Below, piece after piece: positions 1-7,417 of a stretch of 42,172 nucleotides of DNA. The stretch is from contig CAKTCY010000012.1 of NCBI GenBank assembly GCA_934540955.1, forward strand, positions 1 to 42,172. The letters are read 5' to 3'. A model generated the notes under the pieces. It was not told where the DNA came from, made no database searches, and saw nothing but the letters and a program-made list of their open reading frames with translations. This stretch comes from an uncultured Faecalibacterium sp. GTDB lineage: Bacteria > Bacillota > Clostridia > Oscillospirales > Ruminococcaceae. Made by a program: the position numbers and the translations under genes. Each line of letters opens with the position of its first letter. Within the stretch, counting starts at the first letter, position 1.

Positions 1-701
1 TAGATGCGGGCGTTGAACCGCACCATCTCGGCGAACATCACACACAGATCCTTGTCCTCGATGAGCTGCGCGATCATAGCGTAGTTATCGCTCATGTTGG
101 CGTTGGAGTAGTAGTAGGTGTCCTTTGCACCCGCGCGGGTGACGACATCGGTGCACTGGGGGTCTGCGGGCAGCTGCGCCAGCAGCTCGTCGGCGTTTTC
201 CACCTCCTCCAGCAGCAAAGCATGGGGGGTGAGCAGCGCAGCCGCAGAGCGGGCGCGGATGTAACCGGCCAGCTCCTGTGCGGGGGTAAGCTCCGGCAGC
301 TCCGGGGCGGTCTTGGTGGGCTGATCCGCAAAGGGATCGTTTTCCGCCTCCGGCTCACTTGCCAGAAAATCCAGCAGCTCCGGCCTTGCAGCATCGGGCT
401 GCGCAGCCTCGGCGGCTTCGGGTGCGGCCTCGGCGGCCTGCCTTGCGGCAAGCTCGGCAGTCTCCCGCTCCACTGCGGCGATCACATCCTCGCCGGTCTT
501 GGCGGCGCTGCCGTCAAAGGTGCTGCCGGTCTCCTTCAGGCGGCGGGCAGTCTCGCTTGCAGCGTCGAGGTCGAACACCTCTGCCTTGGGCTTTTTCTTG
601 GCGGCCAGCTCTGCCTTTTGCAGCTCCAGAACGGCCTGCTCCGGGTCTACGCTGCCATCCACCGTGGTGGTGTAGCCGGGTTTACGTCTGCCAAACAACA
701 T
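1..701 (-). CDS. unknown protein, 3' end outside the window
   Basis: I do not recognise this protein. The frame is open from the ATG at 701 to the window edge (233 codons, no stop). It begins MLFGRRKPGYTTTVDGSVDP. Residues about 25-125 are rich in Ala, Glu and Lys and look like a flexible or helical linker. From about residue 140 it is more ordered, with a LTPAQELAGYIRARS stretch and a Tyr-rich DTYYYSNANMSDNYAM stretch near the cut. There is no signal peptide and no cysteine cluster. AGAGGA stands 8 bases before the start. It lies 26 bases after the oxidoreductase gene on the same strand, so it is probably the last visible gene of that operon and could be an accessory or partner of the enzyme. 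The coding call is fairly safe; the role is unknown. Confidence 0.7.
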   Translation of the reverse strand, partial: MLFGRRKPGYTTTVDGSVDPEQAVLELQKAELAAKKKPKAEVFDLDAASETARRLKETGSTFDGSAAKTGEDVIAAVERETAELAARQAAEAAPEAAEAAQPDAARPELLDFLASEPEAENDPFADQPTKTAPELPELTPAQELAGYIRARSAAALLTPHALLLEEVENADELLAQLPADPQCTDVVTRAGAKDTYYYSNANMSDNYAMIAQLIEDKDLCVMFAEMVRFNARI

Positions 702-727
702 GACGATTTTTCCTCTTTCTATGGAAT

Positions 728-2884
728 TTATTCAGCTGCTGCGGTGTTCTGGGCGTAGATGCCGCGCTTTTCCAGATCATCGGCCATGTCAGCCAGATCA
801 TACTTCTCCAGCGTCTCGCGGGTGGGCACACCGGTGGTGCGGTCCCAGCCGAAGATGTCGTAGAACAGATCCTTTGCCTTCTCCATGTCGGCGCGGTCCA
901 GCTTGGTGGTGCCTTCCTCGAATGCCTTGAAGTCGGGGTCCTTATCGAACACCCAATCGCAGATGGCATCGTGCTCCTGACGCAGGTTTGCGCTGCCGCA
1001 GTTCTGCTGGAAGCTGATGGCGGTCATCACGCGCAGCATCTGGGTGATGCGGGCGCCGTCCTCCTGCAGACCGGCCTGGGTATAGGTCTCGCCGGTGACA
1101 GCAGTCATAAAGTCTGCCTGCAGGTCCAGATCGCCGTGGTAGTCGCGCTCCTTGGAGGGAGACTGGGTCATGGGCCACATCCAGTTGCACAGGGTGGCGG
1201 AGTCGTGGAAGTTCTTATCGTTGACGCAGTAGGCAGCCAGCTTTGCCTTGTTCTCGTTGATGGGAGTGTAGGCCTTGGCCTTATCGTAGCAGCCCTCGCC
1301 GAAGAAGTCCTCCATGACCTTCTTGGTCACCTCATAGGGAGCACCGGAACCGGTCTCGCAGACGATCTCGTGGATCATGCAGTCGCGGTTGTAAACGAGG
1401 TTGTACAGCATGCCCACCTGCCATGCCTCAGCAGGGCCGTGGTGGTTGGGGAAGCCGTTGTAGATCAGGTTGGAGTTGGTAGCGCCGTCGGTGCGGTCCA
1501 GCCAGCTCTTGGGCAGGCCGAACTTTTCCATCATGGCCAGCGTGCCCTTGGCGATGACGGACAGGTCGCCCTCGCCGTAAGCCATGCGGCGGATCAGCTC
1601 CACCTCCCAGCGGGGATCACCGGCCTTCTCCCACTTCCAGGGCAGGGAGTCGTACTCGGCCTCGCTGATGTACTTGGTGGCCTCCTCGCGCGGCATCCGC
1701 AGGATCCACTGCAGGTCGCGGTTCAGGTTGCCGTAGTTGTCCCACAGGCCCATGTCGTCCACCGCATGAGACCATGCCAGATTGATGACCATGGTGCCGT
1801 CGCCTTCGTACTTGAAGTCGTGCACGCCGTCCGGGTAGACGCGGGTGCCGTACAGCACGGGCATGCAGGTGTTGGAGTTGTGGGTGGGCAGATCGTAATC
1901 TGCCAGCGGGTCCACATCATACTCGGTGTAGCAGCGGATGGGGCAGGAAGAGCAGCCGCCGTTCTTCACGGTGTACTCGGCAGCGGGAGCGCCGAAGTCG
2001 AAGTAGCCCTTGAAGCAGCGCAGAGCCACCTTGTTCAGGTCGTTGTAGGGCTGCTCGCCGGTATCCACGGGGCCGCCGGGAGCCTTTTTCCACATACGGC
2101 CGGGAGCGCCGGACCAGCGGTTCTTGCCGGAGGTAGCGCTGTACTCTGCCCAGCTCTGGGGCTGTGCGGGCACGTTGTGGTTGTTGTTGCCGCCGATCAG
2201 GTTGCCGATCATGTAGTTGGACAGCTCCAGCACCTTCTTGGGGTCAGCCACCTTGACGCTGCCGGTGCCGCGGATGGCAAGGCCCTTCAGCTTCTTGTTG
2301 CCCAGCGCAGCGCCCAGACCGGCGCCGCCGGAGTTGCCGAAGCTGGTGTTCAGGGTGGAGTAGTCCACCAGATTCTCACCGGCAGGGCCGATGGAAGCGG
2401 TCTCGAACTCGCGGCCGTTCTGCTCTACCATCCACTTGTTGGCAGCAAAGGTGCCCTTGCCCCAGATCTCGCTTGCGTCCTCCAGAGAGACCTCGCCGTC
2501 CTCGATGCGCAGGTAGACGGGCTTTTCGGAGATGCCGCTGACAACGATGCCGTCGTAACCGGCATACTTCAGCATGGAGCCGATGTGGCCGCCCATGTGT
2601 GCGTCAACGATGGACCGGCCCTTGGACCAGGTGGAGCGGAAGGTCACGTTCATACGGCCGGAGCAGGGCACGCCGGCACCGGTCAGGGGGCCGACACCGA
2701 AGATGACCAGAGCCTTCTCGTCATAGGGGTCCAGCTCCATGGGAGCTTCCTCATACATAATGCGGTAGGCCATGCCCATACCGCCGATATACTTATGGTA
2801 CTTTTCGTCATCCTGCGTGGTGATCTCGCCGGTGGTCAGGTTGACGCGCAGGATCTTGCCTGCCCAGCCATAACTTTCAGCCAT
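728..2884 (-). CDS. aldehyde ferredoxin oxidoreductase family protein (tungsten/molybdopterin enzyme)
   Basis: This is a 718-residue cytoplasmic-type oxidoreductase of the AOR family, enzymes that use a bis-pterin tungsten or molybdenum centre plus one [4Fe-4S] cluster and usually pass electrons to ferredoxin. The N-terminal AOR domain is clear (GKILRVNLTTGEI, then YIGGMGMAYRIMYEE). The cluster motif CSSCPIRC (CxxCxxxC) is present mid-protein and the expected distant fourth cysteine is probably the one in SATLCNWMW. No signal peptide is visible. Length is somewhat above the roughly 600 residues of archaeal AOR, closer to YdhV-like bacterial relatives. AAGGAGGAAC precedes the ATG. It is third in an operon after an FMN-binding protein and a polyferredoxin. 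The family is certain; the substrate cannot be read from sequence. Confidence 0.93.
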   Translation of the reverse strand: MAESYGWAGKILRVNLTTGEITTQDDEKYHKYIGGMGMAYRIMYEEAPMELDPYDEKALVIFGVGPLTGAGVPCSGRMNVTFRSTWSKGRSIVDAHMGGHIGSMLKYAGYDGIVVSGISEKPVYLRIEDGEVSLEDASEIWGKGTFAANKWMVEQNGREFETASIGPAGENLVDYSTLNTSFGNSGGAGLGAALGNKKLKGLAIRGTGSVKVADPKKVLELSNYMIGNLIGGNNNHNVPAQPQSWAEYSATSGKNRWSGAPGRMWKKAPGGPVDTGEQPYNDLNKVALRCFKGYFDFGAPAAEYTVKNGGCSSCPIRCYTEYDVDPLADYDLPTHNSNTCMPVLYGTRVYPDGVHDFKYEGDGTMVINLAWSHAVDDMGLWDNYGNLNRDLQWILRMPREEATKYISEAEYDSLPWKWEKAGDPRWEVELIRRMAYGEGDLSVIAKGTLAMMEKFGLPKSWLDRTDGATNSNLIYNGFPNHHGPAEAWQVGMLYNLVYNRDCMIHEIVCETGSGAPYEVTKKVMEDFFGEGCYDKAKAYTPINENKAKLAAYCVNDKNFHDSATLCNWMWPMTQSPSKERDYHGDLDLQADFMTAVTGETYTQAGLQEDGARITQMLRVMTAISFQQNCGSANLRQEHDAICDWVFDKDPDFKAFEEGTTKLDRADMEKAKDLFYDIFGWDRTTGVPTRETLEKYDLADMADDLEKRGIYAQNTAAAE

Positions 2885-2896
2885 TGTAGTTCCTCC

Positions 2897-3541
2897 TTAC
2901 AGATCCAAGTATGCAGCCTGTGCTGCGCTGGTAACGGCATCCCAGTCCACGATGGACAGAGCGCCGGACGGGCAGCCTGCCACGCAGGCACCGCAGGCGA
3001 TGCACTTGGAGGACTTGCCGGTCTCGGGGTTGACGGTGGGCATATGCCACGGGCAGGCCTCATGGCAGGCACCGCAGCCGATGCACTTGTCGGTATCCAC
3101 TACGCGGATGCCGCGGCTGTCGGTGGTGATGGCCTTCTGCGGGCAGGCGTTGCCGCAGGCGGGGTCCTCGCACTGGCGGCAGGTGTCCGGGAAGTAGACC
3201 CAGCAGTTATCGGTGCCGGACAGCAGGCCGTTGCCTGCGCCGTCCAGATTCAGGCGGCGCTGGATCTTGACGCGGCTGATGTAAGAGGAGCACACGCCGT
3301 CGTTGGTCAGGGTGCAGTTGATCTCGCAGCGCTGGCAGCCGGTGCACAGGTCAGCGTTGACCACCAGCAGGCCCTGCGGCAGTGCCCAAGTGGCCACTGC
3401 GCCGGAATCCACCTGCTGCTGAGAGCAGCCGAACAGGGACAGCATGGAAGCGGACAGGGTGAGCCCTGCAAGGCTCCTGCCCGAGATCTTCATGAATTGA
3501 CGGCGGGTCATGTCAGCCGTCAGGAAATCAGTTTTTGCCAT
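2897..3541 (-). CDS. Tat-type exported ferredoxin with four [4Fe-4S] clusters
   Basis: This is a 214-residue electron-transfer subunit. The N-terminus has a twin-arginine motif (TRRQFMK), a hydrophobic stretch and LFGC, which could be a lipobox, so it is likely exported and perhaps lipid-anchored. Sixteen cysteines fall in four groups: CTGCQRCEINC, CRQCEDPACGNAC, CIGCGACHEAC and CIACGACVAGC, the layout of DmsB/HybA/YdhY-type subunits with four [4Fe-4S] clusters. An ATG at 3550 is possible but lies directly on the GGAGG, so the ATG at 3541, ten bases from it, is preferred. Gene order (FMN protein, ferredoxin, AOR) suggests it links the flavin protein with the oxidoreductase. The odd point is compartment: this protein carries an export signal while the AOR does not. 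Confidence 0.9.
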   Translation of the reverse strand: MAKTDFLTADMTRRQFMKISGRSLAGLTLSASMLSLFGCSQQQVDSGAVATWALPQGLLVVNADLCTGCQRCEINCTLTNDGVCSSYISRVKIQRRLNLDGAGNGLLSGTDNCWVYFPDTCRQCEDPACGNACPQKAITTDSRGIRVVDTDKCIGCGACHEACPWHMPTVNPETGKSSKCIACGACVAGCPSGALSIVDWDAVTSAAQAAYLDL

Positions 3542-3563
3542 AGGTTCCATTCCTCCGTTGAGG

Positions 3564-4481
3564 TCACTCTGCGCAGAGTACCCCGGTCACATAGAAATAC
3601 GCGTTGTTGACGATGGTCGTCACAGCCGAAGAGGTGATGGTCGCGCCGGAAAGGGCGTCCACCTCGGTCAGGTCTGCGCTGACGGCACCGGACGCATTGC
3701 CGGTGGTGGTCAGGCTGGCCTGCTCCAGACGCACCTTGGACTGCTCTTCTGCCGAAAGATCCGCAAAGGGGATCGCCATCGGCTCTCCGTCCAGTGCGCT
3801 CTTGCTGAGCATGGCTGCGTACAGCTTGCGCCGTGCCACGGCCTCTGCGCTGGAATCCAGCGGCGGAGCCAGCTCATCGTCCAAGGGCTCCCCCTTCAGC
3901 GCCGAGAGGGTAAGCCCCGCAGCATACATCTTGCGGGTAGCCTCGGCCTCGGGAGAGGTATCATAGGTGCGCCACTGTGCGGGGTCAAAATCCCCGGCAG
4001 CAGAGGGCTGCTCCTCCACTGCACCGGCTGCGGCATAGGCGGCACCGGTAACGGGGTCCGTTACGGTGTAGCTTTTGCCCGCCAGCGTGAAGGGAGCTGC
4101 GCCCTGATACTGGGACGTGAACTCCGGGTTGACGCACTGGCCGCCAAGGTTTTCCGTTTCGTCCTGCGAGAGGATCTCTACTGCGGAAACATTGCCCTCG
4201 GCGTCAATGGTCACGGCAGCCTGCACATCGCTCTGGAAGCCCTTCTGAGAGCCCTCCACGCGGTAGCTGCCATCGTCGAGCTGGTACACTGCGCTGATGC
4301 CGTAGGCGGCTGCATCCGCCTCCGACACCGGCAGCAGGGTACCGGCAACCGTGGTGCGTGCGCTTTGCAAGGTGGTCAGACCGACCGCCAAGGCGATGGT
4401 CGCAACGCCCATGGCTGCATAGCCCGGCAGCCGCTTGCGCCACAGCGGTACGGGCGCAAACGGGTTGGTTGCCTGCTTCAT
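3564..4481 (-). CDS. membrane-anchored FMN-binding (flavinylated) protein
   Basis: This 305-residue protein has a short cytoplasmic N-terminus, one membrane segment (about residues 20-38) and an extracytoplasmic FMN-binding domain as in RnfG/NqrC. The domain opens near residue 80 with GFQSDVQAAVTIDAEG and DETENLGG and closes with SGATIT at 278-283, where the second threonine is the expected site of covalent FMN attachment by ApbE. The two halves are separated by an unusually long insert with two copies of a helical unit (RKMYAAGLTLSALKGEP at 183-199 and RKLYAAMLSKSALDGEP at 218-234). The ATG at 4481 has AGGTGA six bases upstream; the ATG at 4553 has none. It is first in the AOR operon and likely carries electrons across or at the membrane. 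ApbE is not in the window. Confidence 0.88.
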   Translation of the reverse strand: MKQATNPFAPVPLWRKRLPGYAAMGVATIALAVGLTTLQSARTTVAGTLLPVSEADAAAYGISAVYQLDDGSYRVEGSQKGFQSDVQAAVTIDAEGNVSAVEILSQDETENLGGQCVNPEFTSQYQGAAPFTLAGKSYTVTDPVTGAAYAAAGAVEEQPSAAGDFDPAQWRTYDTSPEAEATRKMYAAGLTLSALKGEPLDDELAPPLDSSAEAVARRKLYAAMLSKSALDGEPMAIPFADLSAEEQSKVRLEQASLTTTGNASGAVSADLTEVDALSGATITSSAVTTIVNNAYFYVTGVLCAE

Positions 4482-4507
4482 GTTATCACCTGCCTGTTTT
4501 TTATTTT

Positions 4508-4568
4508 GCCGGGTAACCCCGGACAACAATTGAGGCCGCTCTGGCTGCTGCAACAGCGGAGCGGTCTC
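4508..4568 (-). promoter_or_regulatory. structured 5' leader of the AOR operon
   Basis: Two hairpins lie between the predicted transcription start (about 4571) and the FMN-protein start. The first pairs 4559-4568 with 4532-4541 (10 bp, one G-U pair) at the very 5' end. The second pairs CCGGG with CCCGG at 4509-4522. Neither is followed by a run of T on the minus strand, so they are not ordinary terminators. A role in mRNA stability or as a small ligand-sensing leader is possible but unproven. Confidence 0.35.
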
Positions 4569-4577
4569 TTCGATAAT

Positions 4578-4607
4578 ATATTAACATGGGGGCGCAAAGA
4601 ATGTCAA
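4578..4607 (-). promoter_or_regulatory. promoter of the FMN protein-ferredoxin-AOR operon
   Basis: TTGACA (4602-4607) and TAATAT (4578-4583) are separated by 18 bases on the minus strand. The start would fall near 4571, giving a leader of about 90 bases. No terminator was seen between fdhD and this promoter, so some read-through from fdhD is possible. Confidence 0.7.
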
Positions 4608-4659
4608 CAGAAACAGACAGACTTTTCCGTTTTGTAACTATTGTTTTTGTAATATTTGT

Positions 4660-5430
4660 TTAAAGTTTAGGGAATTTGCGCCCGCACACCAGTTGCAGGC
4701 CGTATTCCGCCGCAAGCTCTGCGGATTGCACGGTGGGCATGCTTTTGCTTACCAGCACCGGCACCCCCGCGCGGATGGCCTTGCGCACCATATCCAGCGG
4801 CACCCGGCCGCTGGTGTACAGCACACATTCTGCCAGCGGAAGCCCCGCCAGCACTGCGCAGCCCACGGCCTTATCCAGCGCGTTGTGCCGCCCCAGATCC
4901 TCGCAGGCAAAAACGATTTCCCCTTTGTGCAGCACAAAGCAGCTGTGCACCGCCCGGGTGGCGCGGTACAGCGGCAGCCCGGCGTGCATGGCGGCGGTCA
5001 GGGTCTGCACCCATTCCGGCTGCAAGGCAAGCCCCGGCACAGGGCGCAAAGGCTGCAGCTCCACCGGGCTGCCCAGCGGGATATTATCGGTGCAGCAGCT
5101 GGCCACCTCCTGCGCGGCGGCATGGCGGGTGGGCAGCGGGTGGCGCAGATACACCTGCACCTTTGCGCCCTCGGCGCAGACGGCGACCTGCTCCACCTCG
5201 CCCGCAGCTGCGATCCACCCTTCGGTGAGCAGCCGCCCCAAGGCCAGCTGCGGCAGCAGCGCCGGGGTGCATACCACCCGGAAGGCGGGCTGCTCGTTGA
5301 CATAGATAGCGGCGGCGTGCTCTGCTGGTACGTTGGCCTCGGTGCCGTCCGGCAGACGCAGGCTGGCAAAGGCCGCCTGTGTGCCAAAGCGGTCGGTGAT
5401 CTGCAAAGAGGACGTGCTGCGTTTTTCCAT
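4660..5430 (-). CDS. fdhD: FdhD-type molybdenum/tungsten cofactor sulfurtransferase
   Basis: This is a 256-residue FdhD family protein. FdhD takes sulfur from a cysteine desulfurase and gives it to the molybdopterin cofactor of formate dehydrogenase-type enzymes. Family landmarks are visible: AVHSCFVL, EDLGRHNALDKAVG, YTSGRVPLDMVRKA and VLVSKSMPTVQSAELA. The sulfur-carrying loop, a CxxC in the E. coli protein, here reads SCCTDN with adjacent cysteines 112 and 113. It is transcribed in the same direction as the AOR operon and sits just upstream, so serving the AOR enzyme or a formate dehydrogenase elsewhere are both possible. It has its own promoter, and AAGGTAAC precedes the ATG. The family call is strong; the client enzyme is an inference. 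Confidence 0.92.
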   Translation of the reverse strand: MEKRSTSSLQITDRFGTQAAFASLRLPDGTEANVPAEHAAAIYVNEQPAFRVVCTPALLPQLALGRLLTEGWIAAAGEVEQVAVCAEGAKVQVYLRHPLPTRHAAAQEVASCCTDNIPLGSPVELQPLRPVPGLALQPEWVQTLTAAMHAGLPLYRATRAVHSCFVLHKGEIVFACEDLGRHNALDKAVGCAVLAGLPLAECVLYTSGRVPLDMVRKAIRAGVPVLVSKSMPTVQSAELAAEYGLQLVCGRKFPKL

Positions 5431-5481
5431 AAAGTTACCTTATATCATAAATGCAATGCTGTGTGTCAGACGGACAGTATC

Positions 5482-5510
5482 AACATACCGGTTCTGTGGC
5501 AAAAAGTCAA
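5482..5510 (-). promoter_or_regulatory. fdhD promoter
   Basis: TTGACT (5505-5510) and TATGTT (5482-5487) are 17 bases apart on the minus strand, about 50 bases before the fdhD start. Confidence 0.6.
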
Positions 5511-5524
5511 GAGCCCTCTTGCCA

Positions 5525-5567
5525 TAAAACGCAATGCCGGACAGCACGCAGACTGTCCGGCATTGCG
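5525..5567 (-). terminator. terminator after adenine deaminase
   Basis: A perfect 15-bp stem (5530-5544 with 5553-5567) with an 8-base loop is followed on the minus strand by GTTTTAT. It lies 45 bases past the deaminase stop. Confidence 0.75.
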
Positions 5568-5611
5568 ATAAAAACGTCAGGCTTAAAGACCGTCCGTCTC
5601 AGGCGGCGTCC

Positions 5612-7351
5612 TCAGAACACCGCCGGGACGATCTGCTGGGCCTCCACATCCACGATGCCGTAGGTGTTCAGCCGCAGCTTCGGGATGACCGGCAGGCTGA
5701 CGAAGGCAAGGGTCATAAAGGCATCGATGTCCTCCGAGATACCGTGGGCTTTCAGCGCTGCCTTGAGCGCCTGCAGCTTTTCCTCCACGGCCTCGGCGCT
5801 CCCGGTGCTCATAAGCCCTGCCACAGGCAGCGGCAGTTCGCCCACCACCTGCCCGTTCAGTGCAAAGGCTAAGCCGCCCTTGTTTTTGCGCACCGTGTTG
5901 CCCGCCAGCACCATGTCGGCATCGTTGGTGCCCGCCACGATGAGGTTGTGGGAGTCGTGGGCGATGCTGGAGGCCACCGCGCCGCACTGCAGGCCGTAGT
6001 TGCCCAAAAAGCCCAAGCCCACATGACCGGAGCGGTGATGCCGCTCGAATACCGCCAGCTTGACGATCTGCTGCGCCACATCCACGCCGGGCGCTGTGCC
6101 CGGGTGCTGGCAGAACGGAACGATCTTTTCGGTGGTCAGCAGAGAATGCGGGGTCAGACAGATCACCCGCTGCCGGGTGCCGGTCTGCTTCAGCTGCAAT
6201 TGCTCCGGGGTGATCTCGTCCATGTTGAAGGAATCGAACACCCGCGCAAAATGCGCTTTATCCACCGCAAGGGCGGCGGGGTGCAGCATTTTGCCCTGCT
6301 GCGCCACCAGCTTGCCCTTTTTGTACACCTGCTCCACCGTGAACTGCTCCAGATTTGACAGCACGATCAGGTCGGCGGTATAGCCGGGGGCTATTGCGCC
6401 GCTGTGCACAAGGCCGAAATACTGGCAGGGGACAAGGGTGCCCATGCGCACCGCCACCACCGGGTCTACCCCGGCAGCAATGGCCTTGCGGATGATGTAG
6501 TCGATGTGCCCGCCCTGCAACAGGTCGCCGGGGTGCTTGTCGTCGGTCACCAGCATACAGCGGCTGCAATAGGGCTCCCGGAACAGGGGCAGCAGGCTGT
6601 CCATGTTCTGCGCTGCCGTGCCCTCCCGCACCATGATGTACTGTCCGCGCCGCAGCTTTTCCATGGCTTCGTGGATGTCCGAGCACTCATGGTCGGACTG
6701 CACCCCGGCGGCGATATAGGCGTTCAGCTCCTCCCCGCTGAGGAGAGGTGCGTGTCCGTCGATCTTTTTGCCCGCAGCGGTACAGTCGCAGAGCTTCTGC
6801 AAAATTTTTTCGTCCGCGCGCACCGTGCCGTAGGAGTTCATCAGCTCTGCCAGACCCAGCACCCGGGGCTGCTGATAATAGGGGCGCAGTTGCTCTGCTT
6901 CCAGCACTGCGCCGGACTCATCCAGCCCGGTGGCGGGCACGCAGGAGGGCAGCATGAAGTAGACCGAAAGTGCCAGATCTTTGGTAGTCTCCAGCATAAA
7001 GTCCAGCCCCGCCGTACCGGCTACATTGGAGATCTCGTGCGGGTCGGTGACCACCGCCGTGGTGCCGTGGGGCAGCACCGCCTGCTCAAAGGCCGGGCCG
7101 CAGAGCATGGAGCTTTCAATGTGGATGTGCCCATCCACAAGCCCCGGGCAGACATATTTGCCCTGCAGGTCCAGCTCGGTCTCGCCGCTATAGTGTCCCA
7201 CGCCAAGGATGATGCCTTGGCTGATAGCCACATCGGCCTGCTCGATCTCGTTTGTGAACACGTTGATGACCCGGGCGTTTTTCAGTACCAGCTCTGCCCG
7301 CACGTCCCCCTTTGCTGTCAGGATCTGCTGCTTCAAGGTTTCCATTTTCAT
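5612..7351 (-). CDS. ade: adenine deaminase
   Basis: This 579-residue amidohydrolase-superfamily enzyme turns adenine into hypoxanthine and ammonia in purine salvage. It shows the metal-binding GLVDGHIHIESS motif (His75, His77), TDPHEI, GHAPLL and SDHEC, and the Ade-specific C-terminal domain with HDSHN. Length matches B. subtilis Ade (577). An AAGGGGG sequence lies seven bases before the ATG at 7351. It follows the NSS transporter by 66 bases on the same strand with no terminator or promoter seen between them, so the two are probably one transcript ending at the hairpin near 5550. Identification is firm. Confidence 0.96.
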   Translation of the reverse strand: MKMETLKQQILTAKGDVRAELVLKNARVINVFTNEIEQADVAISQGIILGVGHYSGETELDLQGKYVCPGLVDGHIHIESSMLCGPAFEQAVLPHGTTAVVTDPHEISNVAGTAGLDFMLETTKDLALSVYFMLPSCVPATGLDESGAVLEAEQLRPYYQQPRVLGLAELMNSYGTVRADEKILQKLCDCTAAGKKIDGHAPLLSGEELNAYIAAGVQSDHECSDIHEAMEKLRRGQYIMVREGTAAQNMDSLLPLFREPYCSRCMLVTDDKHPGDLLQGGHIDYIIRKAIAAGVDPVVAVRMGTLVPCQYFGLVHSGAIAPGYTADLIVLSNLEQFTVEQVYKKGKLVAQQGKMLHPAALAVDKAHFARVFDSFNMDEITPEQLQLKQTGTRQRVICLTPHSLLTTEKIVPFCQHPGTAPGVDVAQQIVKLAVFERHHRSGHVGLGFLGNYGLQCGAVASSIAHDSHNLIVAGTNDADMVLAGNTVRKNKGGLAFALNGQVVGELPLPVAGLMSTGSAEAVEEKLQALKAALKAHGISEDIDAFMTLAFVSLPVIPKLRLNTYGIVDVEAQQIVPAVF

Positions 7352-7417
7352 AAGAACCCCCTTATCCTGTTAAAAAAAGCCTGCGTTCTGCTGCTTGAAA
7401 GACCTGTTTTCTTTACT

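Noticed and set aside
971..3610. A very long plus-strand open frame across the AOR and ferredoxin genes
   Set aside because: It is the antisense shadow of two well-matched genes in high-GC DNA, is rich in Val/Gly/His/Ala and matches no family.
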